Source: an uncultured Acidobacteriia bacterium
GTDB lineage: Bacteria; Acidobacteriota; Terriglobia; Bryobacterales; Bryobacteraceae
Assembly (NCBI GenBank): GCA_903907865.1
Contig: CAIVPR010000044.1
Span: forward strand, 62,001 to 126,000
Reading direction: 5' to 3'
DNA length: 64,000 nucleotides
A program made the position numbers and the translations under genes. Below, piece by piece: positions 38,060 through 47,246 of this stretch. The notes beneath the pieces were generated by a model. The model did no database searches. It was not told where the DNA came from and saw only the letters and a program-made list of their open reading frames with translations. Position 1 is the stretch's first letter. Every line of letters starts with the position of its first letter.

Positions 38060-39739
38060 CTAAGAGAACCATTTGTGCTGGACGCCGGAATCGCCGCCGA
38101 GCGCAACGATGTCGAGCCGTCCGGGAGCCCACGAGGCTGCGCCGACTCCCGAGGAGAGGACGCTGCCAAGTTCCTCCGGGGCAGCCCAGGCATGACCGTC
38201 GAACCAACCATGCATCGCTTGGGAGTGCGAGCCAGGGTAAAAGACGTCGATACGGTTCGGGCCCCAGGAGACGGCACCCGGGTCGCCGTAGATCGGGATC
38301 GCAAGACCCTCGTGGCCCCAGCCATTGCCGTCGTACCACCAATGCCTTAGGTTCGAGTCGGCCCCCCGAGCGAACACGTCAAGCCGACCACTGCCCCATG
38401 ATGCTGCGGTCGGGGAGGATGTAAGCGAACTTCCCATGTTTTCCCACCCATGCCAGCCATGGTTGTCGAACCAGAGGTGATAAAGGGCCTGATCGAGGCC
38501 ACGGGCGAAAAGGTCGATGCGGTTCGGGCCCCAGGAGACGGCTGCGGCACCGGAGGTGAATGCGCCCCCAAGGGATTCCCAGCCATGCCAGCCGTTGCCG
38601 TCGTACCACTTGTGGTACATCACTCCATCGAAGCCGACGCCAAACGCGTCCAAACGTCCTTGGCCCCAGGAGCAAATGGCGGGATCGTAGCGGAATCGGC
38701 CGCCGAGGGATTCCCAACCGTGCCAGCCGTTGCCGTCGTACCACAGATGTTGACATGTGGAATCGGTGCCGCAACCCACAACGTCGATGCGGTTCAGGCC
38801 CCAGGAGACGGCGTTCGGCCGGGAGGTGAGATTGCCGCCGAGTCTCTCCCAAGCGTGCCAGCCGTGCGGCGGAGGCGGGAGGACCACGCCCGAGGCAGTC
38901 CAGAACGGGTATGCCTCGATGTTGCACTCTCCATAGGCAATTCGGAAGAAACCACCGTCGCCGAAGCCGGTACCCCAGGAATTTTTGCAGATCCAGTAGC
39001 CGCCGGACTCGGAAAAGCCCACTGCCTCAATGATATGGATGCCAATTTGGACGCCTGTTACGTGGTGGTAGACGCCAGCTCCGAAACCGAAGAAATCTTC
39101 GTAGGCATCGATGACGGTAATGCCGGGCCCGGTGGAGGACAAGTAGTTCTTTCGTTCAACGGCGGCATTGGCCAAGCCGAACGAGGTAATACGGGCAGCG
39201 ACCGCACTATGGTTGGGAATGGCGGCGCAACGGGGACTGTACATCTTGTCCGCACCCCGGACCGGCGGATTTGGAAAGGCCGACATGTAGGGGAAATAGT
39301 CCTCCGGGGCGACACCACGGGTCTGTACCTGCTCTAAAGCCTTATCCGGCCACCAATGGTGGCAGTTTGCACCATGCGAGGAGCAAAAGTGCAGGTCGGC
39401 TTCGGAGAGGTCCGTGAGGATCGCGTGCTCGATCAAGGCCATCGATTCGACAAGCGCGACTGTGGCGAACGAGCAACAGGCTCCGCAATGGCTCTGGTCG
39501 CGAATTGGGCTGACGAAGTTGCCTCCGCGACGGTTACGCCAATCCACTTCGGGGTCGAACGTGGCGTGTGGTGCGGAGGCTATCTGGACTCCACCCACCG
39601 GAGAGTCCGGGTCGGGGGCACCGCCTAGAAGAGCCCGCTTTTCGTCGGTGCTAAGGTTGAACAGCGGAGAGTCGCGCGGGGCCCAGCGGGCTCCGGTGGT
39701 GCGGAGTAGATCGGAGAGCTCTGCGAAAGCGAGTGCCAT
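38060..39739 (-). CDS. Papain-like cysteine protease fused to six-repeat beta-propeller lectin
   Basis: A 559-residue protein without a recognisable signal peptide. Residues 60-285 form a C1-family papain domain: Gln82 (oxyanion), CGAC at 85-88 with catalytic Cys88, His235 in [10 protein letters not shown], and Asn253 in [14 protein letters not shown]. The usual Trp after the catalytic Cys is Cys89. The first 60 residues may be a short propeptide. From about 290 come six repeats of roughly 45 residues with the pattern W(H)GWExLG...AVSWGxNRIDVF...LYHLWYDG, as in PLL-type fucose-binding propeller lectins. A strong AAAGGAG site precedes the ATG. It would target proteolysis to glycosylated surfaces. 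Confidence 0.85.
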   Translation of the reverse strand: MALAFAELSDLLRTTGARWAPRDSPLFNLSTDEKRALLGGAPDPDSPVGGVQIASAPHATFDPEVDWRNRRGGNFVSPIRDQSHCGACCSFATVALVESMALIEHAILTDLSEADLHFCSSHGANCHHWWPDKALEQVQTRGVAPEDYFPYMSAFPNPPVRGADKMYSPRCAAIPNHSAVAARITSFGLANAAVERKNYLSSTGPGITVIDAYEDFFGFGAGVYHHVTGVQIGIHIIEAVGFSESGGYWICKNSWGTGFGDGGFFRIAYGECNIEAYPFWTASGVVLPPPPHGWHAWERLGGNLTSRPNAVSWGLNRIDVVGCGTDSTCQHLWYDGNGWHGWESLGGRFRYDPAICSWGQGRLDAFGVGFDGVMYHKWYDGNGWHGWESLGGAFTSGAAAVSWGPNRIDLFARGLDQALYHLWFDNHGWHGWENMGSSLTSSPTAASWGSGRLDVFARGADSNLRHWWYDGNGWGHEGLAIPIYGDPGAVSWGPNRIDVFYPGSHSQAMHGWFDGHAWAAPEELGSVLSSGVGAASWAPGRLDIVALGGDSGVQHKWFS

Positions 39740-40029
39740 AAGGCTCCTTTACTTGTCGGAAGTCTTTGAAGATGTTACCAGACTTGGCCGGGGAGAATGT
39801 GCACGGGTCCTCGATAAAACCACAATGCTGTCGGAGCGCCATTGGGTGGAGGGCCGATGCTGGCATCGACCTTGCATGTGTGTGGGATCCCATTTCGCCT
39901 CCAACATCGTCAACCAAGCCATCACCCGGTCGGAGGGCGTCGGAGGGCCTGAACGCCCGCCCTTGTCGGAGTGGATGGAACAGTGTACGCTATCAACAAC
40001 GCGTCTTTGTGCGCGGTAGGACCTTAACC

Positions 40030-40851
40030 ATGCGAATCTTTTCTCTAATCGTGGCACTTGCGGGAGTCTGTGTCCCATCCTTCGGGGCGGACACGCTGAG
40101 CTACACCTTGGCCAATTCGACCGTTGCAGGCAGTCCCGGCGGCGTAGGCGAGTGCGTATTGCTGGCAGTACTGGCTCTGGGAGGATTGCTGTGGACGCGG
40201 CGGAGCCGGATGGCGGCCTGCGGAGCTTTGGCCCTTGCGCTCCTCGTGGCCTCGACGACCCCGACCTTCGCCCAGGACGGGTGGGTCACCCTATTCGACG
40301 GCACCGACTCCAGCAATTGGAAGATCGGGGGCAACCAGGCCTCCTTCCAAATCGTGGATCACAGTCTACAGGCCAACGGCCCCGTGGCCCACGCCTACTA
40401 CGACGGGCCCTTTCACAACCACGACTTTAAGAATTTCGAGTTGATGGTGGACGTCAAGACCGCACCGGGTTCCAATGGCGGCATCTACTTCCACACCGTC
40501 TTCCAGGACGCCGGTTTCCCGAAGAAGGGCTTCGAGGTGCAGGTGAACAACACCCACGGCGACGTCGTCAAGACTGGCAGCCTCTACCACGTCAAGGACA
40601 TCTTGGCTGACGACATCAAGGGCATCACCCAGGACAACGAGTGGTTCACGGAGCACATCATCGTGCAGGACAACACGGTCACGATCAAACTGAACGGTAA
40701 GGAAGTGGTGAAGTGGACCCAGCCGGCGGACTGGAACGGCGGCCGCGAGGGTCCGGGCCGGGTGATTAGCCACGGTACGATCGCGCTGCAGGGACACGAC
40801 CCGAAGAGCACGGTGCAGTACAAGAACATTCGGATCAAGGTGCTGCCGTAA
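40030..40851 (+). CDS. DUF1080 (3-keto-disaccharide hydrolase-like) protein with unusual double N-terminus
   Basis: A 273-residue protein whose C-terminal 180 residues are a DUF1080 domain: DGWVTLFDGTDSSNWK, NFELMVDVKTAPGSNGGIYFHT, GFEVQVNN and the closing IALQGHDPKSTVQYKNIRIKVLP. Members hydrolyse or bind 3-keto-glycosides outside the cell. The N-terminus is odd: a first signal-like segment (residues 1-20), a short linker, a hydrophobic helix ending in WTRRSR, then a second signal-like helix (AACGALALALLVASTTPTFAQ). Translation may start instead at the ATG at 40210, which leaves one normal signal peptide; the first 60 codons would then be a separate short sorting-type peptide. Confidence 0.8.
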   Translation: MRIFSLIVALAGVCVPSFGADTLSYTLANSTVAGSPGGVGECVLLAVLALGGLLWTRRSRMAACGALALALLVASTTPTFAQDGWVTLFDGTDSSNWKIGGNQASFQIVDHSLQANGPVAHAYYDGPFHNHDFKNFELMVDVKTAPGSNGGIYFHTVFQDAGFPKKGFEVQVNNTHGDVVKTGSLYHVKDILADDIKGITQDNEWFTEHIIVQDNTVTIKLNGKEVVKWTQPADWNGGREGPGRVISHGTIALQGHDPKSTVQYKNIRIKVLP

Positions 40852-40870
40852 ATCTGTTCCCCGAACAAAT

Positions 40871-40933
40871 GCTCCCTTGTGGTCGCGGCCCGGCTGAATC
40901 AGCCTGTGACCGAGCCACGACCGCAAGGGAGTG
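40871..40933. repeat. Palindromic intergenic repeat, copy 1
   Basis: A 63-base element with imperfect complementary arms: GCTCCCTTGTGGTCGCGGC on the left and GCCACGACCGCAAGGGAGTG on the right. It is closely related to the element at 47961-48056. Both lie between convergent genes. This kind of sequence resembles dispersed extragenic palindromes. Confidence 0.7.
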
Positions 40934-40956
40934 TTCACCCAACGGGTGAGCGGTCC

Positions 40957-42114
40957 CTACTTGAAACTCACCCGCCAAATTACTTTCCCGCCGTCGTCCG
41001 AAACCAACATACTGCCGTCCTTCAACTGCAACAGCCCCACCGGACGACCCCAAACTTCCTTCTTGTCCGCCGCCATCATCCAGCCGGTGGCGAAATCCTT
41101 TACCGGGCCCGAGGGCTTCCCGTTCTTGAAGGGCACGAACGATACCGAATACCCGATCCGGTTCTCCGTTTGCGCCGACCCGTGGTTTGCCATGAACGCC
41201 CCGTTCCGGTATTCCGCCGGAAACTGCTTGCCAGTATAGAAGAGGAAGTCCAGCACCGCGATGTGCGGTTGCAGCATGATCTCGGGCGCGATCGCCTTGG
41301 CGACCAAGTCCGGTCGACGGTCCTTCTCTGGAATGCGCGGATCGGCGTGGGGACCGACGTACGCATACGGCCAACCGTAGAAGCCGCCGGGCTTCAAGCT
41401 GGTGAAGAAATCGGCCACCACCACGTCCGGGGCGTCGTTGCGTTCCTCGACAGTGGCCCAGAGTCGGGTCGTACCCGGATAGAACCGCAGTCCCACGGTG
41501 TTCCGAAGTCCCGTGGCCACCACTTCGTGGCCCGATCCGTCGGGATTGTACCGGTGCACGGCACCGCGCATTTCGGGGTCGCCGAGCACCAAGTCGGCGG
41601 AGGTGCCGACCGTCAGGTACAACTTACCGGCTTTTTCGTCGAAAAGGATCGTCCGGGTGACGTGGCCCTTGGAGAATCCGGCCATCGAAACGACCTCCTG
41701 GCCTGGACCCGCCGTGAGCGCCTTGGAGTCATACTTGTAGCGCTTCAGCGTCTCCGGTTCCGCAACGTACAGATATTCCTTCCACAGCGCGACGCCGTAG
41801 GGCCGGTCGAGGCCGGAAACCAGGGTCTTCTTAGTTCCGCCGCGGACGGCGATGACCGAGCCGTTGGCGATGGAATCGCTGACGATCACCTCGCCGCCAG
41901 GCCCTTCCACCATGAAGCGTGGCCGGGCGAAGCCGCTGGCATATTCCTCAACCGAAAAGCCCTTGGGCACGTTGATCTTGGCGCCTGCCGGCCGGGGCAC
42001 GATGGTGGGACCGTTGGAAATGGGCGGGGCGTTCCCGATTGGCGGAGTTTGCGCGTTGGCGGCTAGCGCCAGGATGCACAAGCTCGCGGAGGAAAAGGCA
42101 AGAATGGATTTCAT
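40957..42114 (-). CDS. Secreted PQQ-type sugar/sorbosone dehydrogenase-like protein
   Basis: A 385-residue exported beta-propeller (signal SILAFSSASLCILALAANAQ). It shows the soluble glucose/sorbosone dehydrogenase pattern: GFSVEEYASGFARPRFMVEGPGG, NTVGLRFYPGTTRLWATVEERN and PIGLLQLKDGSMLVSDDGG-like ending (RPVGLLQLKDGSMLVSDD). Such enzymes oxidise aldoses in the periplasm with PQQ; some relatives lack the cofactor. It is divergent from a second PQQ-type dehydrogenase at 42243-43481. A perfect 12-base palindrome stands just before the ATG. Confidence 0.82.
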   Translation of the reverse strand: MKSILAFSSASLCILALAANAQTPPIGNAPPISNGPTIVPRPAGAKINVPKGFSVEEYASGFARPRFMVEGPGGEVIVSDSIANGSVIAVRGGTKKTLVSGLDRPYGVALWKEYLYVAEPETLKRYKYDSKALTAGPGQEVVSMAGFSKGHVTRTILFDEKAGKLYLTVGTSADLVLGDPEMRGAVHRYNPDGSGHEVVATGLRNTVGLRFYPGTTRLWATVEERNDAPDVVVADFFTSLKPGGFYGWPYAYVGPHADPRIPEKDRRPDLVAKAIAPEIMLQPHIAVLDFLFYTGKQFPAEYRNGAFMANHGSAQTENRIGYSVSFVPFKNGKPSGPVKDFATGWMMAADKKEVWGRPVGLLQLKDGSMLVSDDGGKVIWRVSFK

Positions 42115-42115
42115 T

Positions 42116-42127
42116 GAGACCGGTCTC
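42116..42127. promoter_or_regulatory. 12-base palindrome GAGACCGGTCTC, possible operator
   Basis: A perfect palindrome one base before the ATG of the gene at 40957-42114. Immediately beyond it on the minus strand is TAAAAT, a -10-like box. A repressor bound here could block this gene. A 12-base palindrome can also arise by chance. Confidence 0.3.
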
Positions 42128-42242
42128 TATTTTACAGGCAGGACACGTTGCCGACAGATCCTGGGTCCAACCCCGCTGTTGGTATACGATCAACACTGGA
42201 GCCCCGGATCGCCGAAGATCGGGCCTGGAGAATAAACAAGAC

Positions 42243-43481
42243 ATGTCGATGAAATTGGCAAGAGCGGCGGCGCTCTGCACTTTGGCGGCACTTTTCACCC
42301 GCGAGCCGGCCCGCGCCCAAGTCAATCTGGGCGAACAGAAGCCGGAGGCGAGCCTGCCCTTCACCCTTACCACCGTGGCTACATTCAAACTGCCCTGGCG
42401 GATGGCCTTCCTGCCGGACGGCCGCATGCTGATCACTGAGAAGGTCGGGCCTGTGTGGCTGGTGACCCAAAAGGGCGAGAAGATCGAGGTCGCCAATACA
42501 CCTGCGGTCTACTACCAGGGCCAGAGCGGCATGCATGCCGTCTACCTCTCGCCCAACTATGCTACCGACCACAGCATCTACCTCACCTACGCCGAGCCTG
42601 GCGAGTACGGCGGCGGGCTGGCACTGGCTCGCGCCAAGCTGAACGCGACAGCCACCACCGCCTCGCTGGAAAACCTCGAAGTGCTCTGGCACCAGATGCC
42701 CAAGGGCAAGGGCGGGCAGGAAGGCGCGGCCATCGCGTTTTCGCCGGACAACAAATATCTCTTCCTCGCGGTGGGCGACCGCCAGCGCATGACGCCAGCC
42801 CAGGACCCCAACCAGCCCGTCGGCAAGATCCTCCGCCTGACACTGGACGGCAAGCCCGCCCCGGACAATCCGGATCACGGCAAGGCCGGTGCCGCCACCA
42901 TCGACCTGATCGATCCGCCCCGCGACACCGAGGCGGCCAAGTCCGCGAAGGTCGTTAGCAGCTACACATTCCCGAAGTCCAACACGACACCGGCTGAAAC
43001 TTGGGCCAGCGGCGTCCGGACACCCTACGGTCTCGCGTTTTCCCCGGCTGGCGAGTTGTGGGAAGTCGAACACGGTCCGGCGGGTGGCGACGAACTGAAC
43101 CTGATCGAGCGCGGCAAGAACTACGGCTGGCCGTTGGTATCGTACGGCAACAACTACAACGGTGTTCCGATCCCCAAGCCGGACACGCGCCCCGACCTCG
43201 CCAAGCCGGCGATCTACTGGGTTCCCGTGATCGCGCCCGGCAATCTGATGTTCTACCGCGGCAAAAAGACCTTCCCGCAATGGGACGGCAACGGCTTCGT
43301 CAGCGGTCTGGCGACCCAGTCTCTCACCCGCATCGTGTTCGACGGCCATGGTAATGCGAAGGCCGCAGAGCGCTGGGCGGTGGGCCACCGCGTCCGCGAT
43401 GTGGAGGAAGCGCCGGACGGCTCGCTGTGGATTTTGGAGGACTCCAATCCTGGCGCGCTCATCCACGTGACGCCGAAATAG
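42243..43481 (+). CDS. Secreted PQQ-dependent aldose sugar dehydrogenase (YliI-like)
   Basis: A 412-residue exported propeller enzyme (signal KLARAAALCTLAALFTREPARAQ). Typical motifs are PWRMAFLPDGRMLITEK, GMHAVYLSPNY, the active-site region SGVRTPYGLAFSPAGELWEVEHGPAGGDELN and APGNLMFYRG. These match the aldose sugar dehydrogenase group, which oxidises pyranoses in the periplasm and passes electrons to the respiratory chain. The start is the ATG at 42243 with GGAG upstream. A GNRA-loop terminator follows 30 bases after the stop. Cofactor genes (pqq) are not in the window. Confidence 0.9.
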   Translation: MSMKLARAAALCTLAALFTREPARAQVNLGEQKPEASLPFTLTTVATFKLPWRMAFLPDGRMLITEKVGPVWLVTQKGEKIEVANTPAVYYQGQSGMHAVYLSPNYATDHSIYLTYAEPGEYGGGLALARAKLNATATTASLENLEVLWHQMPKGKGGQEGAAIAFSPDNKYLFLAVGDRQRMTPAQDPNQPVGKILRLTLDGKPAPDNPDHGKAGAATIDLIDPPRDTEAAKSAKVVSSYTFPKSNTTPAETWASGVRTPYGLAFSPAGELWEVEHGPAGGDELNLIERGKNYGWPLVSYGNNYNGVPIPKPDTRPDLAKPAIYWVPVIAPGNLMFYRGKKTFPQWDGNGFVSGLATQSLTRIVFDGHGNAKAAERWAVGHRVRDVEEAPDGSLWILEDSNPGALIHVTPK

Positions 43482-43510
43482 TTCTTTGAAGCGGAGTCAG
43501 ACGTAACGGA

Positions 43511-43536
43511 AGGGCCGGAGCAATCCGGCCCTTTTC
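43511..43536 (+). terminator. Rho-independent terminator
   Basis: GGGCCGGA and TCCGGCCC form a perfect 8-base stem (9 with the flanking A-T) around a GCAA tetraloop, followed by TTTT. It terminates the sugar dehydrogenase gene and, from the other side, may serve hpnB. Confidence 0.88.
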
Positions 43537-43554
43537 CGTGAGCGGTACATCGAC

Positions 43555-44679
43555 TCACACCCGTTCGTCCTGCACCCGACCTTTCCACGTGCCGCCACGT
43601 CCTGACCAATAGGCCACCGCCGACTCCACCGTTGCCCAAAGGTAGAACAGCGCGATCAAAGGCAGGCAGGCCGCAGTCCATGCCGGTGCCTTGTGCCATC
43701 GAACGGACGGCAGAAACAGCAACGCGCTCACGGCCCACGTCGCTGCGGCAATCAACTGCGCCATCCCGTCGCCGCAAATCGCCAGGACTGCAGGCATTAC
43801 GAACACAAACAGCATCCCCAGAACCGACGCGGCGAGCAGAACCCACGAATGCCGCAGTTGTTCGAACGCGGAGCGCGAGATCATCGCCCGGATCTCCGCC
43901 GCCGTCCCGTACTCCCGTATGCTCCGCGTCTCCAGTTCGGACACGCCCAGCCAGATTCGACCGCCCGCTCCGCGCACCTTGCGCGCCAAGGCGCAATCGT
44001 CGATCAGCGCGTCCTTGATGCCGTCCACGCCGCCGATCTTTTGCACCATCTCGCGCCGCATCAGCATGCAGCCGCCCGCTGCTGCCGTCGCCCAGCCGCG
44101 CTTGACATACGAGGGCGGGTACAGCATGAAGAAGAAAAACACAAACGCGGGGACCAGCATTTTCTCGGCGAACGATTCGCACCGCAGTTGCACCATCACG
44201 CTGACCATGTCGTAGCCGGTACCGGCCCGTGCCACGAGGGCGGCGACCAGCTCCGGGGACACGTGCTCGATGTCGGCATCGGTGAACAAAACAAACCAGT
44301 TGCTGGACGGTACCTCGGCCAAGGCCCGTGACACAGCCCACAACTTCCCCTTCCACCCGGCAGGCCGAGGGGGTACCCGCACCACAGTGTCAGCCCCGGC
44401 AGCTATTGCGAGCCTGCCGGTTCCGTCGGAACTTTCATCGTCCGCCACCACGATCCGCAATGGGCCACCGTATGCCTGTCGACGCAGCGATTCCACCGCC
44501 CGGCCGATGCTTTCTGCTTCATCGCGCGCCGGAATTACAACCGTCACAGGCGGCCAATCGAGCACGGGGCCGCCCGCCTTCCGCAGTCGCACACGGAACG
44601 CCCAAAAGAACCCGTGCAACAGCCCCATTCCCACCCAGACCACCAGGCAAACGACGCACAACCATAGCTCCAGCACCAT
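43555..44679 (-). CDS. hpnB: Hopanoid-associated glycosyltransferase HpnB
   Basis: A 374-residue membrane-bound GT2 enzyme. An N-terminal helix (ELWLCVVCLVVWVGMGLL) leads to the nucleotide-sugar domain: VTVVIPARDEAESIG, IVVADDESSDGT and FTDADIEH (the DxD). HpnB hallmarks follow: GWATAAAGGCMLMRREM, IDDCALARKVR and, at the end, SGRGGTWKGR. C-terminal helices cover about residues 265-360. It is thought to glycosylate a hopanoid or related lipid. The ATG at 44679 begins the first helix; an ATG 19 codons upstream would leave only 17 bases before zwf. Together with hpnE it indicates hopanoid synthesis. Confidence 0.88.
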   Translation of the reverse strand: MVLELWLCVVCLVVWVGMGLLHGFFWAFRVRLRKAGGPVLDWPPVTVVIPARDEAESIGRAVESLRRQAYGGPLRIVVADDESSDGTGRLAIAAGADTVVRVPPRPAGWKGKLWAVSRALAEVPSSNWFVLFTDADIEHVSPELVAALVARAGTGYDMVSVMVQLRCESFAEKMLVPAFVFFFFMLYPPSYVKRGWATAAAGGCMLMRREMVQKIGGVDGIKDALIDDCALARKVRGAGGRIWLGVSELETRSIREYGTAAEIRAMISRSAFEQLRHSWVLLAASVLGMLFVFVMPAVLAICGDGMAQLIAAATWAVSALLFLPSVRWHKAPAWTAACLPLIALFYLWATVESAVAYWSGRGGTWKGRVQDERV

Positions 44680-44740
44680 TCCAGTATCCAACCCGGAGAT
44701 TCCCGTCTTTCGGAATCCATCGGCAACACGGCGCATCTGC

Positions 44741-44746
44741 TACATT
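44741..44746 (+). promoter_or_regulatory. -10-like box TACATT upstream of zwf
   Basis: TACATT ends seven bases before the zwf ATG. No Shine-Dalgarno sequence is visible in the short gap. Confidence 0.3.
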
Positions 44747-44753
44747 GAGCCAG

Positions 44754-46280
44754 ATGACGCAGGAAAACCCGTTGCAGGACCCGCTGCGATTCCATAAGAA
44801 AGCCCCCCCTTGCGCCGTAGTCATATACGGAGCGAATGGCGACCTCACCAAGCGCAAGCTCATGCCCGCGCTCTACCGATTGGCCTACGAGGGCCGATTG
44901 GCACCGGGATTTGCCGTAATCGGGGTATCGCGCACCCCCATGTCGAACGACGAGTTCCGGAGTCGCATGCACGATTCCGTCAAGTCGTTCCTCGAAGCCT
45001 CCCCTTTCGACGAGGATCTATGGGCTTCCTTTGCCCAGGGGCTGACCTATATCGCGGGCGATGTCGGTGACGCCGAGTCCTACACCGCGCTCGCCAGTCA
45101 CATTGCCGAGGTCACCGAGGCCCGCAAGACTGAGGGCAACGTCCTCTTCTACCTCTCCACGCAGCCCAGCCAGTACGCGCAGATCGCCGAGGGCCTTGGA
45201 GCCGCCGGTCTCAACCGGGGCGACGGTTGGCGGCGCATCGTCATCGAAAAGCCCTTCGGCCACGATCTCGAAAGCGCCGGCGTGCTCAACCGCCGCCTGC
45301 AAGCCGTCTTCAACGAGAGCGAAATCTACCGCATCGACCACTACCTGGGCAAGGAAACCGTCCAGAACATCATGGCCTTCCGGTTCGGCAACGGCATCTT
45401 CGAGCCGCTCTGGGACCGCACGCACATCGACCACGTCCAGATCACCGCCGCCGAGTCCATCGGCGTCGAAGGCCGCGGCGCCTACTACCAGGAAGCCGGC
45501 GCGCTCCGCGACATGATCCAGAACCACCTGCTGCAGGTGATGGCCACTGTAGCGATGGAGCCGCCCGCCTATTTCGACTCCGACGCCGTCCGTGACGAGC
45601 GAGCCAAGCTGCTCCGGTCCGTGCGCATCATGCGGCCCGACCAGGTGGCGGCCAACGCCGTCGCGGGCCAGTATGGTCCGGGCCGGTCCGGCAGTGAACT
45701 CGTCCCCGGCTTCCTGTCGGAAAAGGGTGTCTCTCCCGATTCCCAGACCAACACCTTTGCCGCAGTCACCTTCCTGATCGACAACTGGCGCTGGTCCGGC
45801 GTACCGTTCTACATCCGCACGGGCAAGGCGATGCCCAAGCGAGTGAGCGAGATCGCCATCCAATTCAAGACCGCCCCCTTGGCCATGTTCCGCCGCGCCA
45901 CCGCCGGAGCCGAGGCGCTTCCCAACGTCTTAATCCTTAGGATTCAACCAGAAGAAGGCATTTCCCTCAAGTTCGTCTCGAAGCGGCCGGGGTCGGGAAT
46001 GCAGCTCCGTCCGGTCTCGATGGACTTCAACTACGGGTCCAGTTTCGGCGAGCGGTCGCCTTCCGCCTACGAGACCCTGCTGCTAGACGCGATCTCGGGC
46101 GACGCCACGCTTTACACCCGCCAGGACATGGTGGACGCCAGCTGGAAGGCGGTCCAACCGATCCTCGACTACTGGGCCACCCAGAAGTTCGCGTTCCCCA
46201 ACTACGACGCCGGCACTTGGGGTCCGGCCGCCGCGGACGAAATGCTCGCCCGCTGGGGCCACACGTGGAGGAAGCCGTAG
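44754..46280 (+). CDS. zwf: Glucose-6-phosphate 1-dehydrogenase
   Basis: A 508-residue cytosolic enzyme that oxidises glucose-6-phosphate to 6-phosphogluconolactone, making NADPH. The nucleotide site is VIYGANGDLTKRKLMPAL; the substrate motif EKPFGHD and the active-site signature RIDHYLGKE (from residue 193, His196) are present, as is the C-terminal GSSFGERSPSAYETLLLDAI. The start is the ATG at 44754, after discarding a long upstream open frame that overlaps hpnB. It is first in zwf-opcA-pgl, with a three-base gap to opcA. Confidence 0.97.
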   Translation: MTQENPLQDPLRFHKKAPPCAVVIYGANGDLTKRKLMPALYRLAYEGRLAPGFAVIGVSRTPMSNDEFRSRMHDSVKSFLEASPFDEDLWASFAQGLTYIAGDVGDAESYTALASHIAEVTEARKTEGNVLFYLSTQPSQYAQIAEGLGAAGLNRGDGWRRIVIEKPFGHDLESAGVLNRRLQAVFNESEIYRIDHYLGKETVQNIMAFRFGNGIFEPLWDRTHIDHVQITAAESIGVEGRGAYYQEAGALRDMIQNHLLQVMATVAMEPPAYFDSDAVRDERAKLLRSVRIMRPDQVAANAVAGQYGPGRSGSELVPGFLSEKGVSPDSQTNTFAAVTFLIDNWRWSGVPFYIRTGKAMPKRVSEIAIQFKTAPLAMFRRATAGAEALPNVLILRIQPEEGISLKFVSKRPGSGMQLRPVSMDFNYGSSFGERSPSAYETLLLDAISGDATLYTRQDMVDASWKAVQPILDYWATQKFAFPNYDAGTWGPAAADEMLARWGHTWRKP

Positions 46281-46283
46281 ACC

Positions 46284-47246
46284 ATGCCTGACGCAAAGCC
46301 GTCCACCATCAAGCCCGATAAGATCCTCAAGCAGTTGGAGGACATCTGGACTGCGTTCACCCATCCGCCGGAAGACGGGGAAGCTGGCGACATCGGCAAT
46401 GATGGAATCCTGCGCGCCTGCTCGATGACGCTTATGAGCTTTGTCGACGACGAGGAGGACGCCGTGGCCCTTGGCGAGACGCTCTCGGGCCTCATGCGCG
46501 AGCACCCCGGCCGCATGATCGTCGTGCGCCTGCGGGAAGGCGACGACTTTCTCGATGCCCGCGTTTTCGCGCAGTGCTGGATGCCCTTCGGCCACCGTCG
46601 GCAGATTTGCTGCGAGCAGGTCGAGATCATCTCGACCATGGACCGTCTCGCCGACGTGGCCGCCATCGTCGGCCCGCTTGCGGTGCCGGATCTGCCGCGC
46701 CTCATGGTTCTGCGATCGGCACGGATCGTCCGTGCCGGCGCGTTGCGTAAAATCCTCCGGTTGGCCGACAAGATCATCGTGGATTCCAGCATGGCCGGTG
46801 CCCCCGGTTTCGGCGAACTGGGAGGCCTTTTGGAATCCGGGCACATCGCCGGCGACTTGGCCTGGACGCGCATCACCGAGATCCGTTCCCTGCTCGCGCA
46901 GTTGTTGGAAGGCTCCACGCCCGCGGCCATCACTCTCGAATATGCCGGGCGCGAGGCGGGTCCTGAAGCGCGTTACCTGCAGGCGTGGCTGGCTTCAGCG
47001 CTGCCGGACACGCGGGTTGCGCTCAAGGGGGATGGATCGGTAGGGGCGGGGAATCCCGTCGCGGTCCGCGTTGGGGACGACCTGTCTGTGACTCTTTGCG
47101 GCGGCGGCGCGGAGGTCAAACTCGGAGCGCTGAGCCAACGCGCCAGCTTCTCCCATAGTTCGACCGAGGAGTTGCTGAGCATCGAGTTGGGCATTGTCGT
47201 CCACGACCAGGTTTTCGAAAGGGCGCTGAACCGAATCACCGCATGA
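46284..47246 (+). CDS. opcA: Glucose-6-phosphate dehydrogenase assembly protein OpcA
   Basis: A 320-residue OpcA-family protein. The N-terminal ILRACSMTLMSFVDDEED, REHPGRMIVVRLREG and FGHRRQICCEQVEI segments correspond to the conserved core, and DSSMAGAPGFGELG with ITEIRSLLAQLLEG follow. In cyanobacteria OpcA binds and activates G6P dehydrogenase, under redox control. The family cysteine region here reads QICCEQV. It sits between zwf and pgl, overlapping pgl by four bases, so the operon supports the assignment. The family is best known from cyanobacteria and actinobacteria. Confidence 0.9.
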   Translation: MPDAKPSTIKPDKILKQLEDIWTAFTHPPEDGEAGDIGNDGILRACSMTLMSFVDDEEDAVALGETLSGLMREHPGRMIVVRLREGDDFLDARVFAQCWMPFGHRRQICCEQVEIISTMDRLADVAAIVGPLAVPDLPRLMVLRSARIVRAGALRKILRLADKIIVDSSMAGAPGFGELGGLLESGHIAGDLAWTRITEIRSLLAQLLEGSTPAAITLEYAGREAGPEARYLQAWLASALPDTRVALKGDGSVGAGNPVAVRVGDDLSVTLCGGGAEVKLGALSQRASFSHSSTEELLSIELGIVVHDQVFERALNRITA

